A stretch of 64,000 bases of DNA from Palsa-504 sp963806335. GTDB taxonomy: Bacteria; Actinomycetota; Actinomycetes; Streptosporangiales; Streptosporangiaceae. Positions within the stretch are counted from its first letter, which is position 1. Each line of letters begins with the position of its first letter. Made by a program: the position numbers and the translations under genes. The DNA lies in NCBI GenBank assembly GCA_963806335.1, contig CAWDXO010000009.1:248001-312000 (forward strand). The letters are read 5' to 3'. The notes beneath the pieces were generated by a model. That model ran no database searches and had not been told where the DNA came from. It saw nothing but the letters and a program-made list of their open reading frames with translations. Positions 25,211 through 32,934 of the stretch are shown in pieces.

Positions 25211-25984
25211 ATGCCTCGCGTCGTGCAGATACCTGACATCCGCAAGGTCGATCTGCCCGAAGCCAGGCAGGCCATCCCGTACGTGCATGCCTACCTGCGG
25301 GAGTGCATCCTTGACGGCACCTTGTCCCCCGGCACCAAGCTGTCCCAGGTGAGCCTGGCCGCCCAGCTCGGCATCAGCCGCACCCCGCTGCGGGAGGTGC
25401 TGCGGATGCTGCAGGAAGAGGGCCTGGTCGAGATCGAGCCGAACCAGCGGACCAGGGTGGCCGGCCTGGATCCGCAGGAGCTCGACGATGTCTACGCCAG
25501 CCGGATCCTGCTGGAGACGCTGGCTTTGTCGATGACGATCGGGCACTTCGGGGTCAAGGCGCGCGCCGAGGCCAAGCGGCTGCTGACCGCGATGCGGCGG
25601 GCCGCCAAGAGCGGCGACTTTGACGCCTGGTTCGCCGCGCACACCGACTACCACCGGGTCTGCACGGCGGCCGCAGGCGAGACGATGCAGCGGCAACTGC
25701 TCGCCTTCGCCGACCGGACCACCCGGTACATCCGCATCTACCAGTTGTCCGAGCCGAACAGCTGGCAGGCAGCCGGCGACGTCGAGCACGCCTCGATCCT
25801 GGAGGCGCTGACCGCGGGCGATGAGCAGGGCGCGCTGACCGAGATGGCGCACCACCTGGCGCGCACGGCGCTGCGGGTACTGACCGACTGCGCGCCCGAC
25901 TACGAGCCGGTCGCGGTCCCGCACGCGGTGGCGCTCATCGACCGGCAGCCGCCGGCGGGACTGCGCCTGACCGGGGCCAGCTGA
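25211..25984 (+). CDS. GntR-family regulator with FCD ligand domain (FadR subfamily)
   Basis: A 257-residue regulator. The winged helix covers about residues 20-80 (LRECILDGTLSPGTKLSQVS, LGISRTPLREVLRMLQEEGL). The all-helical FCD domain follows, with likely metal ligands in LDDVYASR, AAHTDYHRVC and VEHASILEAL. I chose ATG 25211 and not 25202 because GGGAG lies only two bases from the latter but nine to ten from the former. It is divergent from the dehydrogenase operon, and operator-like palindromes flank both start sites. Release by a pathway intermediate such as a carboxylate is typical of the family. Confidence 0.93.
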   Translation: MPRVVQIPDIRKVDLPEARQAIPYVHAYLRECILDGTLSPGTKLSQVSLAAQLGISRTPLREVLRMLQEEGLVEIEPNQRTRVAGLDPQELDDVYASRILLETLALSMTIGHFGVKARAEAKRLLTAMRRAAKSGDFDAWFAAHTDYHRVCTAAAGETMQRQLLAFADRTTRYIRIYQLSEPNSWQAAGDVEHASILEALTAGDEQGALTEMAHHLARTALRVLTDCAPDYEPVAVPHAVALIDRQPPAGLRLTGAS

Positions 25985-26002
25985 GGATCCGCGGCCTGGG
26001 CA

Positions 26003-26074
26003 TGAAACCCGGGATCCAGCACCCCCGGGCGCCTCCCGGGCGTGGTGAAACCCGGGATTCATTACCCTGGGCGG
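26003..26074. repeat. Two direct copies of a TGAAACCCGGGAT sequence between convergent genes
   Basis: TGAAACCCGGGATCCAGCAC at 26003 recurs as TGAAACCCGGGATTCATTAC at 26045, each followed by a CCC-rich end (CCCCGGGCG and CCTGGGCGG). Each copy can fold on its CCCGGG core. The pair sits between the convergent gntR and dioxygenase genes and may act as a two-sided terminator. Confidence 0.55.
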
Positions 26075-26098
26075 CGCGGCGCCTCAGACGACGCGCCG

Positions 26099-27007
26099 TT
26101 ATGCCGATCGGCCGAGCTCGGCGGCCTGGGCGGAGCGTACCTGGGGCTGCGTGATCGGACGGGTGGTGGGGCCGAGCCACATGTCGATGGAACCGGGCTC
26201 GGCCGGATCGAAGGTCCGGGGCACCCAGGCCGCGTCGTCGGTGATCTGGCGGACGCCAAAGGAGTACTCGTAGGTGAACCCCTCCGGGCCGAGGAAATAC
26301 AGGAAGATCGCGCCGGACTGCGGGTGCCGCCCCGGGCCCATCTCGATCTCAACGTCGCGGGAGACCAGGAAGTGCCAGTTCCTGAACACATCGTCCATGG
26401 TCTCCACCTGGAAGTTCATGTGGCACAAGCCCGGCTCGTCGCCGCGGAAGACGGCGAGCTTGTGGTGGACCGGATCGATGCGCATCAGGCAGGCGGCGTC
26501 GCCGAGCCAGTCGGACACCCGGGCGTTGAAGCGGGAACTCCAGAACCGGTAAGCCTCGTGCACGTCGGGGGCGTCCAGGCAGAGGTGACCGAACTCGGTG
26601 ATCCCGGCGCCGCGGCTGAAGGCCACCGGCCGGGAGATGGTCTCCTGCTGGCTCACCAGTTCCAGCCGGTTGCCGAACGGGTCGTCGAAGGCGATGAAAT
26701 CGCGGACGCGCCGGGACCTGGCTTCGGCGGCCGAACCGCGATGCACCGAGAGACCGGAGCGCTCGAGTTCGGTCTCGGCGTCGTCGAGCGCGTCGACATC
26801 GGCCACGGTGAAACCCGACGCGATGACCCCGGACGGTCCCTCGACCAGGGCCAGGCAGTGGTGCCGGTGGTCGGCGCGCAGGTGAGCCACGCCCACTTCG
26901 GTGGGCGCCACCAGTTCCAGCCCGACGATGCCGGTGGCGAACCGGGTGGCGGCGTCAAGGTCCGCCACCCCCGACCTGACGTAAGCGATGTCGGTGAGCG
27001 TGATCAT
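26099..27007 (-). CDS. Type I extradiol dioxygenase-like VOC protein
   Basis: A 302-residue protein with two vicinal-oxygen-chelate modules, like 2,3-dihydroxybiphenyl or catechol 2,3-dioxygenases. The catalytic module is the C-terminal one: candidate metal ligands are His in EFGHLCLDAPD near residue 143, His in LCHMNFQVE near 210 and Glu in FTYEYSFGV near 252. The surrounding DPFGNRLELVS and GAIFLYFLGPEGFTYEY fit the family. All three positions are present, so an active ring-cleaving enzyme is plausible. It ends the three-gene operon starting at 28337, downstream of an NTF2-like gene. Confidence 0.88.
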   Translation of the reverse strand: MITLTDIAYVRSGVADLDAATRFATGIVGLELVAPTEVGVAHLRADHRHHCLALVEGPSGVIASGFTVADVDALDDAETELERSGLSVHRGSAAEARSRRVRDFIAFDDPFGNRLELVSQQETISRPVAFSRGAGITEFGHLCLDAPDVHEAYRFWSSRFNARVSDWLGDAACLMRIDPVHHKLAVFRGDEPGLCHMNFQVETMDDVFRNWHFLVSRDVEIEMGPGRHPQSGAIFLYFLGPEGFTYEYSFGVRQITDDAAWVPRTFDPAEPGSIDMWLGPTTRPITQPQVRSAQAAELGRSA

Positions 27008-27022
27008 GGGCCGTGGCCTGGA

Positions 27023-27379
27023 TCAAGCGTAGACAGGAGCGACGTCGATGTAGATCTGCCAGTCCCGGACCAGGTCGCCGTCGAAGACCAGGATGTCGGC
27101 GTTGGGAACGGTGACCGACTTGCCGTCCTGGCGGAGGTATTCGACGTCGATCTGCGCGATAACCGTCTCACCACCGGTCTCATAGACGTTCAGGATGTGG
27201 TGGGTCAGGCCGTGGATGGTGGAGAAGAAGCCCGCCACGGCCTCCTTCACCGCGGCCTTTCCTGTGACCGGGTCGAGGTTCCCGAAGCGGAACTTGACGT
27301 CCGGCGTGAGGTGGGCGACGAACTTGTCTGGGTCGAACGCGTCGATGTCGGCGAAGATCGCGGCTACGTCCCGGCTCAT
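27023..27379 (-). CDS. NTF2-like (SnoaL-type) protein
   Basis: A 118-residue cone-shaped NTF2-fold protein: SRDVAAIFADIDAFDPDKFV, HLTPDVKFRFGNLDPVTGKA, FFSTIHGLTHHILNVYETGG, ending VFDGDLVRDWQIYIDVAPVY. SnoaL-like proteins act as cyclases, isomerases or ligand carriers. No catalytic set can be assigned here. The ATG follows AAGGAG by seven bases. It lies between the two dioxygenase-like genes, 15 bp from the downstream one and 46 bp from the upstream one, so it probably handles the same aromatic or cyclic substrate. Confidence 0.82.
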   Translation of the reverse strand: MSRDVAAIFADIDAFDPDKFVAHLTPDVKFRFGNLDPVTGKAAVKEAVAGFFSTIHGLTHHILNVYETGGETVIAQIDVEYLRQDGKSVTVPNADILVFDGDLVRDWQIYIDVAPVYA

Positions 27380-27425
27380 GATGCACTCCTTCGTTGGGGT
27401 GGGATTAGCTGGCGGCGTTGGGTGA

Positions 27426-28337
27426 TTAGCTGGCGGGGTCGGCGGGCTCTTGGTTGGCGAGGAAAGACTCCGGAGGCGGAGCGCCCCACAGGTGCGGGGG
27501 GACGTCCCAGTCGCTGGCCACCCAGCAGTCGTCGATCTGGTCGATGTCGGAGAACCACTCGATCCACGAACCCCAGGGATCGGGGTTGTAGTGGAAGAAG
27601 TTCGATCCGATGGTGTGGCGGCCGACGCCCCAGCCCGCCTGGTGTCCCTTGGCGCGCATCCGGTCGGCGCCGACCGCGATCGCGTCGATGGACGGCACCT
27701 CGAAGCTGGCGTGGTGGAAGCCGCGATGGGTGCTGGAGATGAATCCGAAGATGTGGTGGTCACCCGGCCCGGCGTTGAGGAACGTCACCAGGTCATGGTG
27801 GATCGTGTCACTGACCCGCAGCCCGAGGACCTGGGTGTAGAAGCCGGTCATCAGCCGCGGCTGGGCGGTGAACAGCAGGGAATGCCCGAGTCGCTGCGGC
27901 AGCACGTCCGTGGTGGCCTGCGTCCACTGCGCCACGCCGATCCGCTGGCGGCTGCCGCCCATGTTCACCAGGACTTCCGCGGCAGGCCGGGCCGGAGCCT
28001 GGGGTTCGTCGATGAGCTGGACGGCGGTGCCGTCCGGGTCACGGATCCACAGCCCGGCTCCGGTGGCACCGGCCGGCGGTTCGATGACGGGGGTACCGGC
28101 CCGCTCCAGCGCTTCCCGGACCGAGTCCATCGAGCCGGAGGCCAGCGTGAAGGTGACGTGGTGCAGCCGCTTGGCCGGCGCCTGCAGGAGCCGCACCTGC
28201 TCCTGATCGCGACCGGGACACGTGGCGACCAGGGATCCGTCCTTCTCCCCGGTCTCCAGGCCGAAATCCTGCAGGAAGTCCTCGGCCACGGCCAGGTCAG
28301 GTACTTCAAGCGCGTAATGGTGCAGCCCTGAGATCAC
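27426..28337 (-). CDS. Type I extradiol dioxygenase-like VOC protein (catechol 2,3-dioxygenase type)
   Basis: A 303-residue two-module VOC protein. Candidate Fe ligands are His in RLGHSLLFTAQPRLM near residue 150, His in GFHHASFEVPSIDA near 209 and Glu in GSWIEWFSDIDQID near 263, giving the 2-His-1-Glu facial triad. The N-terminal module starts HHYALEVPDLAVAEDFL. The GTG start has GGGGAGAG just upstream. An AAACTG/CAGTTT operator lies 51 bp upstream, shared with the divergent aldolase-like gene. It is similar in layout to the VOC gene at 26099, so two ring-cleavage steps, or two substrates, are possible. Confidence 0.88.
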   Translation of the reverse strand: MISGLHHYALEVPDLAVAEDFLQDFGLETGEKDGSLVATCPGRDQEQVRLLQAPAKRLHHVTFTLASGSMDSVREALERAGTPVIEPPAGATGAGLWIRDPDGTAVQLIDEPQAPARPAAEVLVNMGGSRQRIGVAQWTQATTDVLPQRLGHSLLFTAQPRLMTGFYTQVLGLRVSDTIHHDLVTFLNAGPGDHHIFGFISSTHRGFHHASFEVPSIDAIAVGADRMRAKGHQAGWGVGRHTIGSNFFHYNPDPWGSWIEWFSDIDQIDDCWVASDWDVPPHLWGAPPPESFLANQEPADPAS

Positions 28338-28387
28338 GGCTCTCCCCTTCTCCCTACGCTGGGATGCGGCCTTCGGTCCATGGGCCT

Positions 28388-28403
28388 AAACTGCATACAG
28401 TTT
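28388..28403. promoter_or_regulatory. GntR-type operator, site 4
   Basis: AAACTGCATACAGTTT, the exact reverse complement of site 1 about 3.5 kb away. It lies in the short divergent region between the dioxygenase operon (start 28337) and the aldolase-like gene (start 28442), so one bound dimer could control both. Confidence 0.85.
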
Positions 28404-28441
28404 AGCCACGCGCTCGGTGATCTGGGAAGGGGACCTCGACA

Positions 28442-29161
28442 GTGAATACGCCATCATCGGGGCTGCGGGAAGAGATCGCCGAGGCCGCGAACGTGCTCGC
28501 GCGGCTGGGGCTGGTCACCGCGTACGGGCACGTGTCCGCCCGAGCCGGGACGTCGATGCTGATCACGCCCGCTGCCGACCTGGCCTTGGTCACCCGGGCC
28601 AGCGTGCTTGAGGTGCCGTTCGGGGCGGCCGTGGCCGGGGCTCTTCCGGCGGGCGTTCCGGCGGAGGCGTGGGCGCACCTGGCCCTGTACCAGGCCCGGC
28701 CGGACGCCGCCGCCATCGCCCGGGCCCAGCCCGCCAGCGCGTTCGCCGCGGCGGCCTCGGCCAGGTCGCTGGTGCCGCTGCACGGCCAGGCCGCGTGGCT
28801 CGGCGAGTCGATCCCCGTGCACGACCGTGCCACGCTGCTCCGCTCCCCCTCGCTAGCGCAAAGCGCGGCCCGCAGCCTGCCCGCCGGCGAGGCTCTGCTG
28901 CTGCGCGGCAACGGCGCCCTCACCCTGGGCGCGACACCGGGAGTCGCGGTCGCGCGGATGTGGCTGCTGGCCGCCACCTGCGAGGTTTACCTCGCGGCGG
29001 CCGCGGCCAGCGGGCCTGACCGCCTCACGCCGCTAGCTGAGGACGAGGTCGCCTCATGGCGCGCCGTCCGCGACGAACTGCTCCCCCGGCTCTGGGAGCA
29101 CCTGCGCCGGCGTGGCCGGACGGGCGCGGCCGCTGTTGGCGCGGGCGAAGAAGAGGGCTAG
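28442..29161 (+). CDS. Class II aldolase/adducin-family protein lacking canonical metal-binding histidines
   Basis: A 239-residue class II aldolase fold: LREEIAEAANVLARLGLVTA, YGHVSARAGTSMLITPAADL and LLRGNGALTLGATPGVAVAR follow the family order. The zinc pair normally written HxH (HAHP) reads RAQP near residue 99, and the usual NHG reads GNG near 160. The canonical metal site therefore appears lost, although other His residues remain (LHGQAAW, VHDRA). A redesigned active site or a non-enzymatic role is possible. The start is GTG, with AAGGGGA ahead of it. An operator is 39 bp upstream. The last 108 bp overlap the convergent membrane-protein gene. Confidence 0.8.
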   Translation: MNTPSSGLREEIAEAANVLARLGLVTAYGHVSARAGTSMLITPAADLALVTRASVLEVPFGAAVAGALPAGVPAEAWAHLALYQARPDAAAIARAQPASAFAAAASARSLVPLHGQAAWLGESIPVHDRATLLRSPSLAQSAARSLPAGEALLLRGNGALTLGATPGVAVARMWLLAATCEVYLAAAAASGPDRLTPLAEDEVASWRAVRDELLPRLWEHLRRRGRTGAAAVGAGEEEG

Positions 29162-30499
29162 GCCGAGCAGCGTGATCATGGGCACCCACCAGGCCCACGG
29201 GTTGTGCCACTGGACCTGCGAGAAGAACGTGAGCACGATCGCGACGACGCCGACCGGGAGCAGCCGCGCCCAGTTCCTCGAGGCGGCGATCAGCGCCACC
29301 GCCAGCGGCGGCCACAGATAGTAGGCGACCATCACGGGCTCGAACGCGGAACGGAGCGCCAGCGCGATCGCGGTCCACCACAACACGTCCTGGAGCATCT
29401 CCGGGCGCCACTGCGCGCCGGGCTCCGCGCCCGGCGGGGCCGGGTACGACTGCGCGCGGGGCAGGGCCGGGTACGACTGCGCGCGGGGCAGGGCCGGGTG
29501 CGACTGCGCGCGGGGCGGGGCCGGGTGCGACTGCGCGCGGGGCGGGGCCGGGTGCGGCTCGGCGGAGAGGCGGGCAAGCCGCCAGCGGCGCGCGGCGATC
29601 AGGCCGCAACCGCAGGCCACCACGATGGCCAGGATCCTGGCGGGTCCCGCGGCGACCTGGCCGCCGACCAGGTGCGGGGCGAGGTAGATCCACGGGGTGG
29701 GGTGGTCGATCGTCGGCGAGTTGGGCTGATTCGTGACCGCGTGCACGGTGGCCGTCCAGTTAGCCGCGGCCGCGATGGCCAGCAGCACCACGCTGGGGGC
29801 GGCCGTCCGGGCGAGGAAGCCGGGCCAGCGCTTCGGCGCGACGGCGGCGAGCAGGACGGGCAACGCGAGCAGGACGAGCGGCTGCACCGCCACCGCCGCT
29901 CCGGCCAGCCAGGCAGACCGGCCCGGTTTCGCATCGGCCAGGGCCATGATGGCGTAAAGCAGCAGGCCGGTCGCCACGGCGTCTTCTGGATGACCCCACC
30001 GGACGGTAACGCCCCACAGCGCGGTGGCTTCCGCCACGGCGAGCACGAAGCGCTTGGGCTGGGTCGCGCCAAGGCGCTCGGCGAGCGCGTCGGCGGCGAC
30101 CAGCACTACGGCCGAGACGAAGACCTGATAGGGCCCGGCGACCAGCCACGAGGCCGGATGATGCCCCATGGCGACACCGGGAGCCGGCACCGCGATCCCG
30201 GCCAGGTCCATGACCGCGACGACCGGGATCAGGATGATGGCCGTTCCTGGCAGCGAGACCAGCTGGGTGGGCGTGGTGTAAAGGGCGGCCAGGTTCAGGT
30301 GCAGGAGCCGCTGGGCGCCGGTCAGCGTCCCCCACAGGTCATCGGGCAGTCCCCAGGCCGTCTTCCCGTAGTACAGCGGTCCCCAGATCGTGCCGGCCAT
30401 CCCTATGACGGTCATGACGATCACGGCCAGCAGCGGGAACCGCCTCCTGACCAGCCACGACGGTCCTTCGGAAGTCATTACCCGGTTCCGTTCACGCAT
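29054..30499 (-). CDS. Polytopic membrane protein, GT87/DUF2029-like, with repeat-expanded loop
   Basis: A 481-residue protein with roughly ten hydrophobic segments, starting FPLLAVIVMTVIGMAGTIWG. The pattern of long TMs with VRWGHPEDAVATGLLLYAIM resembles actinobacterial membrane glycosyltransferase-like proteins that use polyprenyl sugars. No catalytic residue can be asserted. Between two membrane segments (about 320-370) lies a 27-bp-unit repeat encoding SHPAPPRAQ/SYPALPRAQ. ATG 30499 overlaps the upstream stop by eight bases; ATG 30478 is an alternative. It shares its 3' end with the convergent aldolase-like gene. Confidence 0.65.
   Translation of the reverse strand: MRERNRVMTSEGPSWLVRRRFPLLAVIVMTVIGMAGTIWGPLYYGKTAWGLPDDLWGTLTGAQRLLHLNLAALYTTPTQLVSLPGTAIILIPVVAVMDLAGIAVPAPGVAMGHHPASWLVAGPYQVFVSAVVLVAADALAERLGATQPKRFVLAVAEATALWGVTVRWGHPEDAVATGLLLYAIMALADAKPGRSAWLAGAAVAVQPLVLLALPVLLAAVAPKRWPGFLARTAAPSVVLLAIAAAANWTATVHAVTNQPNSPTIDHPTPWIYLAPHLVGGQVAAGPARILAIVVACGCGLIAARRWRLARLSAEPHPAPPRAQSHPAPPRAQSHPALPRAQSYPALPRAQSYPAPPGAEPGAQWRPEMLQDVLWWTAIALALRSAFEPVMVAYYLWPPLAVALIAASRNWARLLPVGVVAIVLTFFSQVQWHNPWAWWVPMITLLGLALFFARANSGRARPATPAQVLPEPGEQFVADGAP
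29441..29548 (-). repeat. 27-bp coding tandem repeat, four units
   Basis: Four units of 27 bp (plus-strand unit begins CGGGTACGACTGCGCGCGGG) with A/G and T/C-type variants. A fifth partial unit starts at 29549. They encode repeated nine-residue PAPPRAQSH-like blocks in a loop of the membrane protein. Confidence 0.9.
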
Positions 30500-31334
30500 C
30501 GCGCAGCCGCAGCAGCAGGCCGCCCGCCAGCAACGCGGCCGCGGTCCAGGCCGCGAGCACGCCCAGGCCCGGCCACGGCCCGATGGGCAGGCTGCGCAGG
30601 CCGGTGGTGGCCTGGATAGCGAGCCCGGCGTTCATCGGCCCGATCTGCTGTAGGTGCCGCTGCCAGTGTGCATTGGTTACTACGCTAGCGATGATCGGCC
30701 AAAGATACAGCAGGCCGAGGACGATCCCGATGGCTACCGCAGCTTCTCGCACCGCGGTGGCGACGCCCAGGCTGAGCAGGCCGATCAGGGCCAGGTAAAG
30801 GACCGATCCGGCCGCCGCGCGCAGCACCGGCCCGTCGCCCAGTGACAGCAGCGCGATGCCGTGCGCCGGGGTAAGCCCGCGGCCGGGCAGGATGAGCCGT
30901 CCGGCCAGCACGGACACCAGGACCGCGACAGTGCCGGCGACCAGCACCAGGCCGGTCAGGATGACGGCCTTGGCCGCCAGGACCGTGGTCCGGCGCGGCA
31001 TCGCGGCCAGCGTGACGCGGATCATGCCGGTGCTGTACTCGGCGCTGATGGCCAGCACGGCCACGACTGCGACGACCGCCTGACCGAGGTCGATCCCGGT
31101 CAGGCTGGTCTTGGCCGGGTCCAGGGCGCATCCCGCGGCCGGGCAGGTCACCGCGGCGTCGGCCGCGGCGCCGGCCGCCGCCGTCAGGACGGCGGCGCCG
31201 GCCAGCAGCCAGATCATGCCCGGCGCGGTGCGCACCTTGGTCCACTCGGCGTGCAGGGTGTCCCGCAGGCTCGACCATCGCGCGGGCCGGGCGTCTCCCG
31301 CGGCCGCCGGCGGCGCCACCACGGCGACGCTCAT
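30492..31334 (-). CDS. ABC-2-type transporter permease
   Basis: A 280-residue permease starting SLRDTLHAEWTKVRTAPGMI, the usual LxxEWTKxR(T/S) opening of actinobacterial ABC-2 permeases. The central AISAEYSTGMIRVTLAAMPRRTTVLAAKAVI is the coupling-helix region. Six hydrophobic segments follow. ATG 31334 overlaps the upstream permease stop (ATGA) and follows GGAGGGAC. With the frameshifted permease and the ATPase it forms an export operon divergent from a sensor kinase/regulator pair. The substrate is probably an antimicrobial or lipid-like compound, by analogy only. Confidence 0.9.
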   Translation of the reverse strand: MSVAVVAPPAAAGDARPARWSSLRDTLHAEWTKVRTAPGMIWLLAGAAVLTAAAGAAADAAVTCPAAGCALDPAKTSLTGIDLGQAVVAVVAVLAISAEYSTGMIRVTLAAMPRRTTVLAAKAVILTGLVLVAGTVAVLVSVLAGRLILPGRGLTPAHGIALLSLGDGPVLRAAAGSVLYLALIGLLSLGVATAVREAAVAIGIVLGLLYLWPIIASVVTNAHWQRHLQQIGPMNAGLAIQATTGLRSLPIGPWPGLGVLAAWTAAALLAGGLLLRLRDA

Positions 31335-32934
31335 GCGTCCCTCCGGCGCAGCAGGTAGACGGCCAGGCCCAGCGCTACCGCCGCGTAGCCGCAGAGCACC
31401 GCGAAGCCCGCCCACGGGACCAGCGGGTAGTACCCGGACGTGGCCATGTAGGTGGCTTTGACCTGTGGGTACACCGGATAGGCGCGCTCGACGGCAAAGC
31501 CGGCCGCGGGGGTGATCCGCAGTAGCCACGCGGCGGCGCCGGCGGGCAGGACACTGGGCACCACGCCGAGGAGGTAGGGCAGGACGATCACCACGATGAC
31601 GGCCGCGACCGCCGCGACGCCGCGGCGCAGGATGGTGCCGAGGGCCAGGGCCAGCACGGCGGCGACGGCGAGCAGCGCGGCCGTGCCGGCCACGACCCGC
31701 ACCGTGGTCAGCGCGCTGACCGGGTCGACGAAGGCCCCGCCCGAGCGGATGGCCCGCTCGCCGAGGAACAGCGCGCCGGCGACGGCGACCAGGCCGACCA
31801 CGAACGTGACGGCCGCGAGCACGACGGCCTTGGCCGCCAGCACGTGGCCGCGCCTGGGGCTGGCCGCCAGGGTGGTGCGGATCAGGCCGCGACGGTACTC
31901 GGCGGTGATGAACATGGTCCCGACCACGATCACCACGATCAGCCCGGCGAACGTGCCCGTCAGCGTCTGCGAGACGGAGATGCCGTTGTACGGCGCTCCG
32001 CCCGCGGCGTCCGGCGCGATGTCACCGGACCCGGTCACGGTAAAGCCGTCGCTGGTCTGGTGATGGCCGCCCGGCAGCAGCGGGTACTCGGCGTCCGCGC
32101 CGATGTCCGCGCCGCTCCACGCGCCGGCGGGCCAGCGGCCCTGCAGGGCGATGCGGTCGAAGGCGCCGGTGGCCCGGCTGGGGCCGACGGATCCGCTCGT
32201 TCCGCCCAGCGACTCCGAGGTCACCCGTACATCCCCAGGCGAGGCGGCGAACAGCCCGGCCTGGACGGTTGACGGCAGCCCGGGCAGGATGGCGGTGCCG
32301 ACCGGAGTCCAGTGGGTACCGTCGGCGGAGTCGTAGCCGGTGATCGTGTCGCCGGCGCGGGTGAGCCGCAGCCAGCGGGGGGCGGCCGCGGAGACCGCGC
32401 CGGGCAGGCCGGCCGCGTCCTTGGTGTAGTTGTACTGCATCCGCACGCCGTGCGCGCCGGTGACCATCATCGCCGCGTAGGGTGATCCCTGGCTGGTGTT
32501 CGCCTTGATGATGATCCCGGCCTTGGACCACGGCTCGAGGCCGGGGTGCATGCCCGACGTACCCGAGCCGCCCCCGGGCCGGCCGCCACGGGGCCGTTGG
32601 ATGGCGCGTTGAGGATCCGGCCGGCCAGCGAGGTGATCCGGACGGTGATGGCGCCGTTTCCGGCCAGCGGCTGGTGCAGGAAGTAGAAGCTGTCGGTCAC
32701 GGCCTCGCCGCCCGGCCCTATCGGAAGCGTGCAGCCCGTGTTGTTCCCGGTACTGCAGTTATCGTGATTGAGCAGCCCGAGCAGTCCGGGCAGCAGCACC
32801 GCCACGACCATGGCGATGACCCAGCCGCGGACAGTCCGGAACTTAGTCCACTCCGCGTGCAGCAACTGCGCGAAGCTGTCGTGGCGGTCCGGGGTCGCCG
32901 AGCGGTAAGGCGAGATCGCGGGGGCGCTGCTCAT
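31331..32934 (-). pseudogene. ABC-2-type permease with extracellular ConA/LamG-like domain, frameshifted
   Basis: The N-terminal part (from 32934) reads QLLHAEWTKFRTVRGWVIAM and runs to about 32570. The remainder continues in another frame as MHPGLEPWSKAGIIIKANTS and onward. The break is at a CCCCC run at 32571-32575, so one base is gained or lost. Between TM1 and TM2 there is an insert of about 150 residues (ITVRITSLAGRI, then MVTGAHGVRMQYNYTKDAAG, TITGYDSADGTHWTPVGTA), which resembles a DUF1349/laminin-G sandwich placed outside the cell. The C-terminal membrane half (FITAEYRRGLIRTTLAASPR) is normal. If the shift is a sequencing error the gene is intact. Confidence 0.8.

Noticed and set aside
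26042..27742. Long plus-strand open frame over the dioxygenase genes
   Set aside because: It covers two opposite-strand genes with strong VOC and NTF2 motifs and shows no domain.
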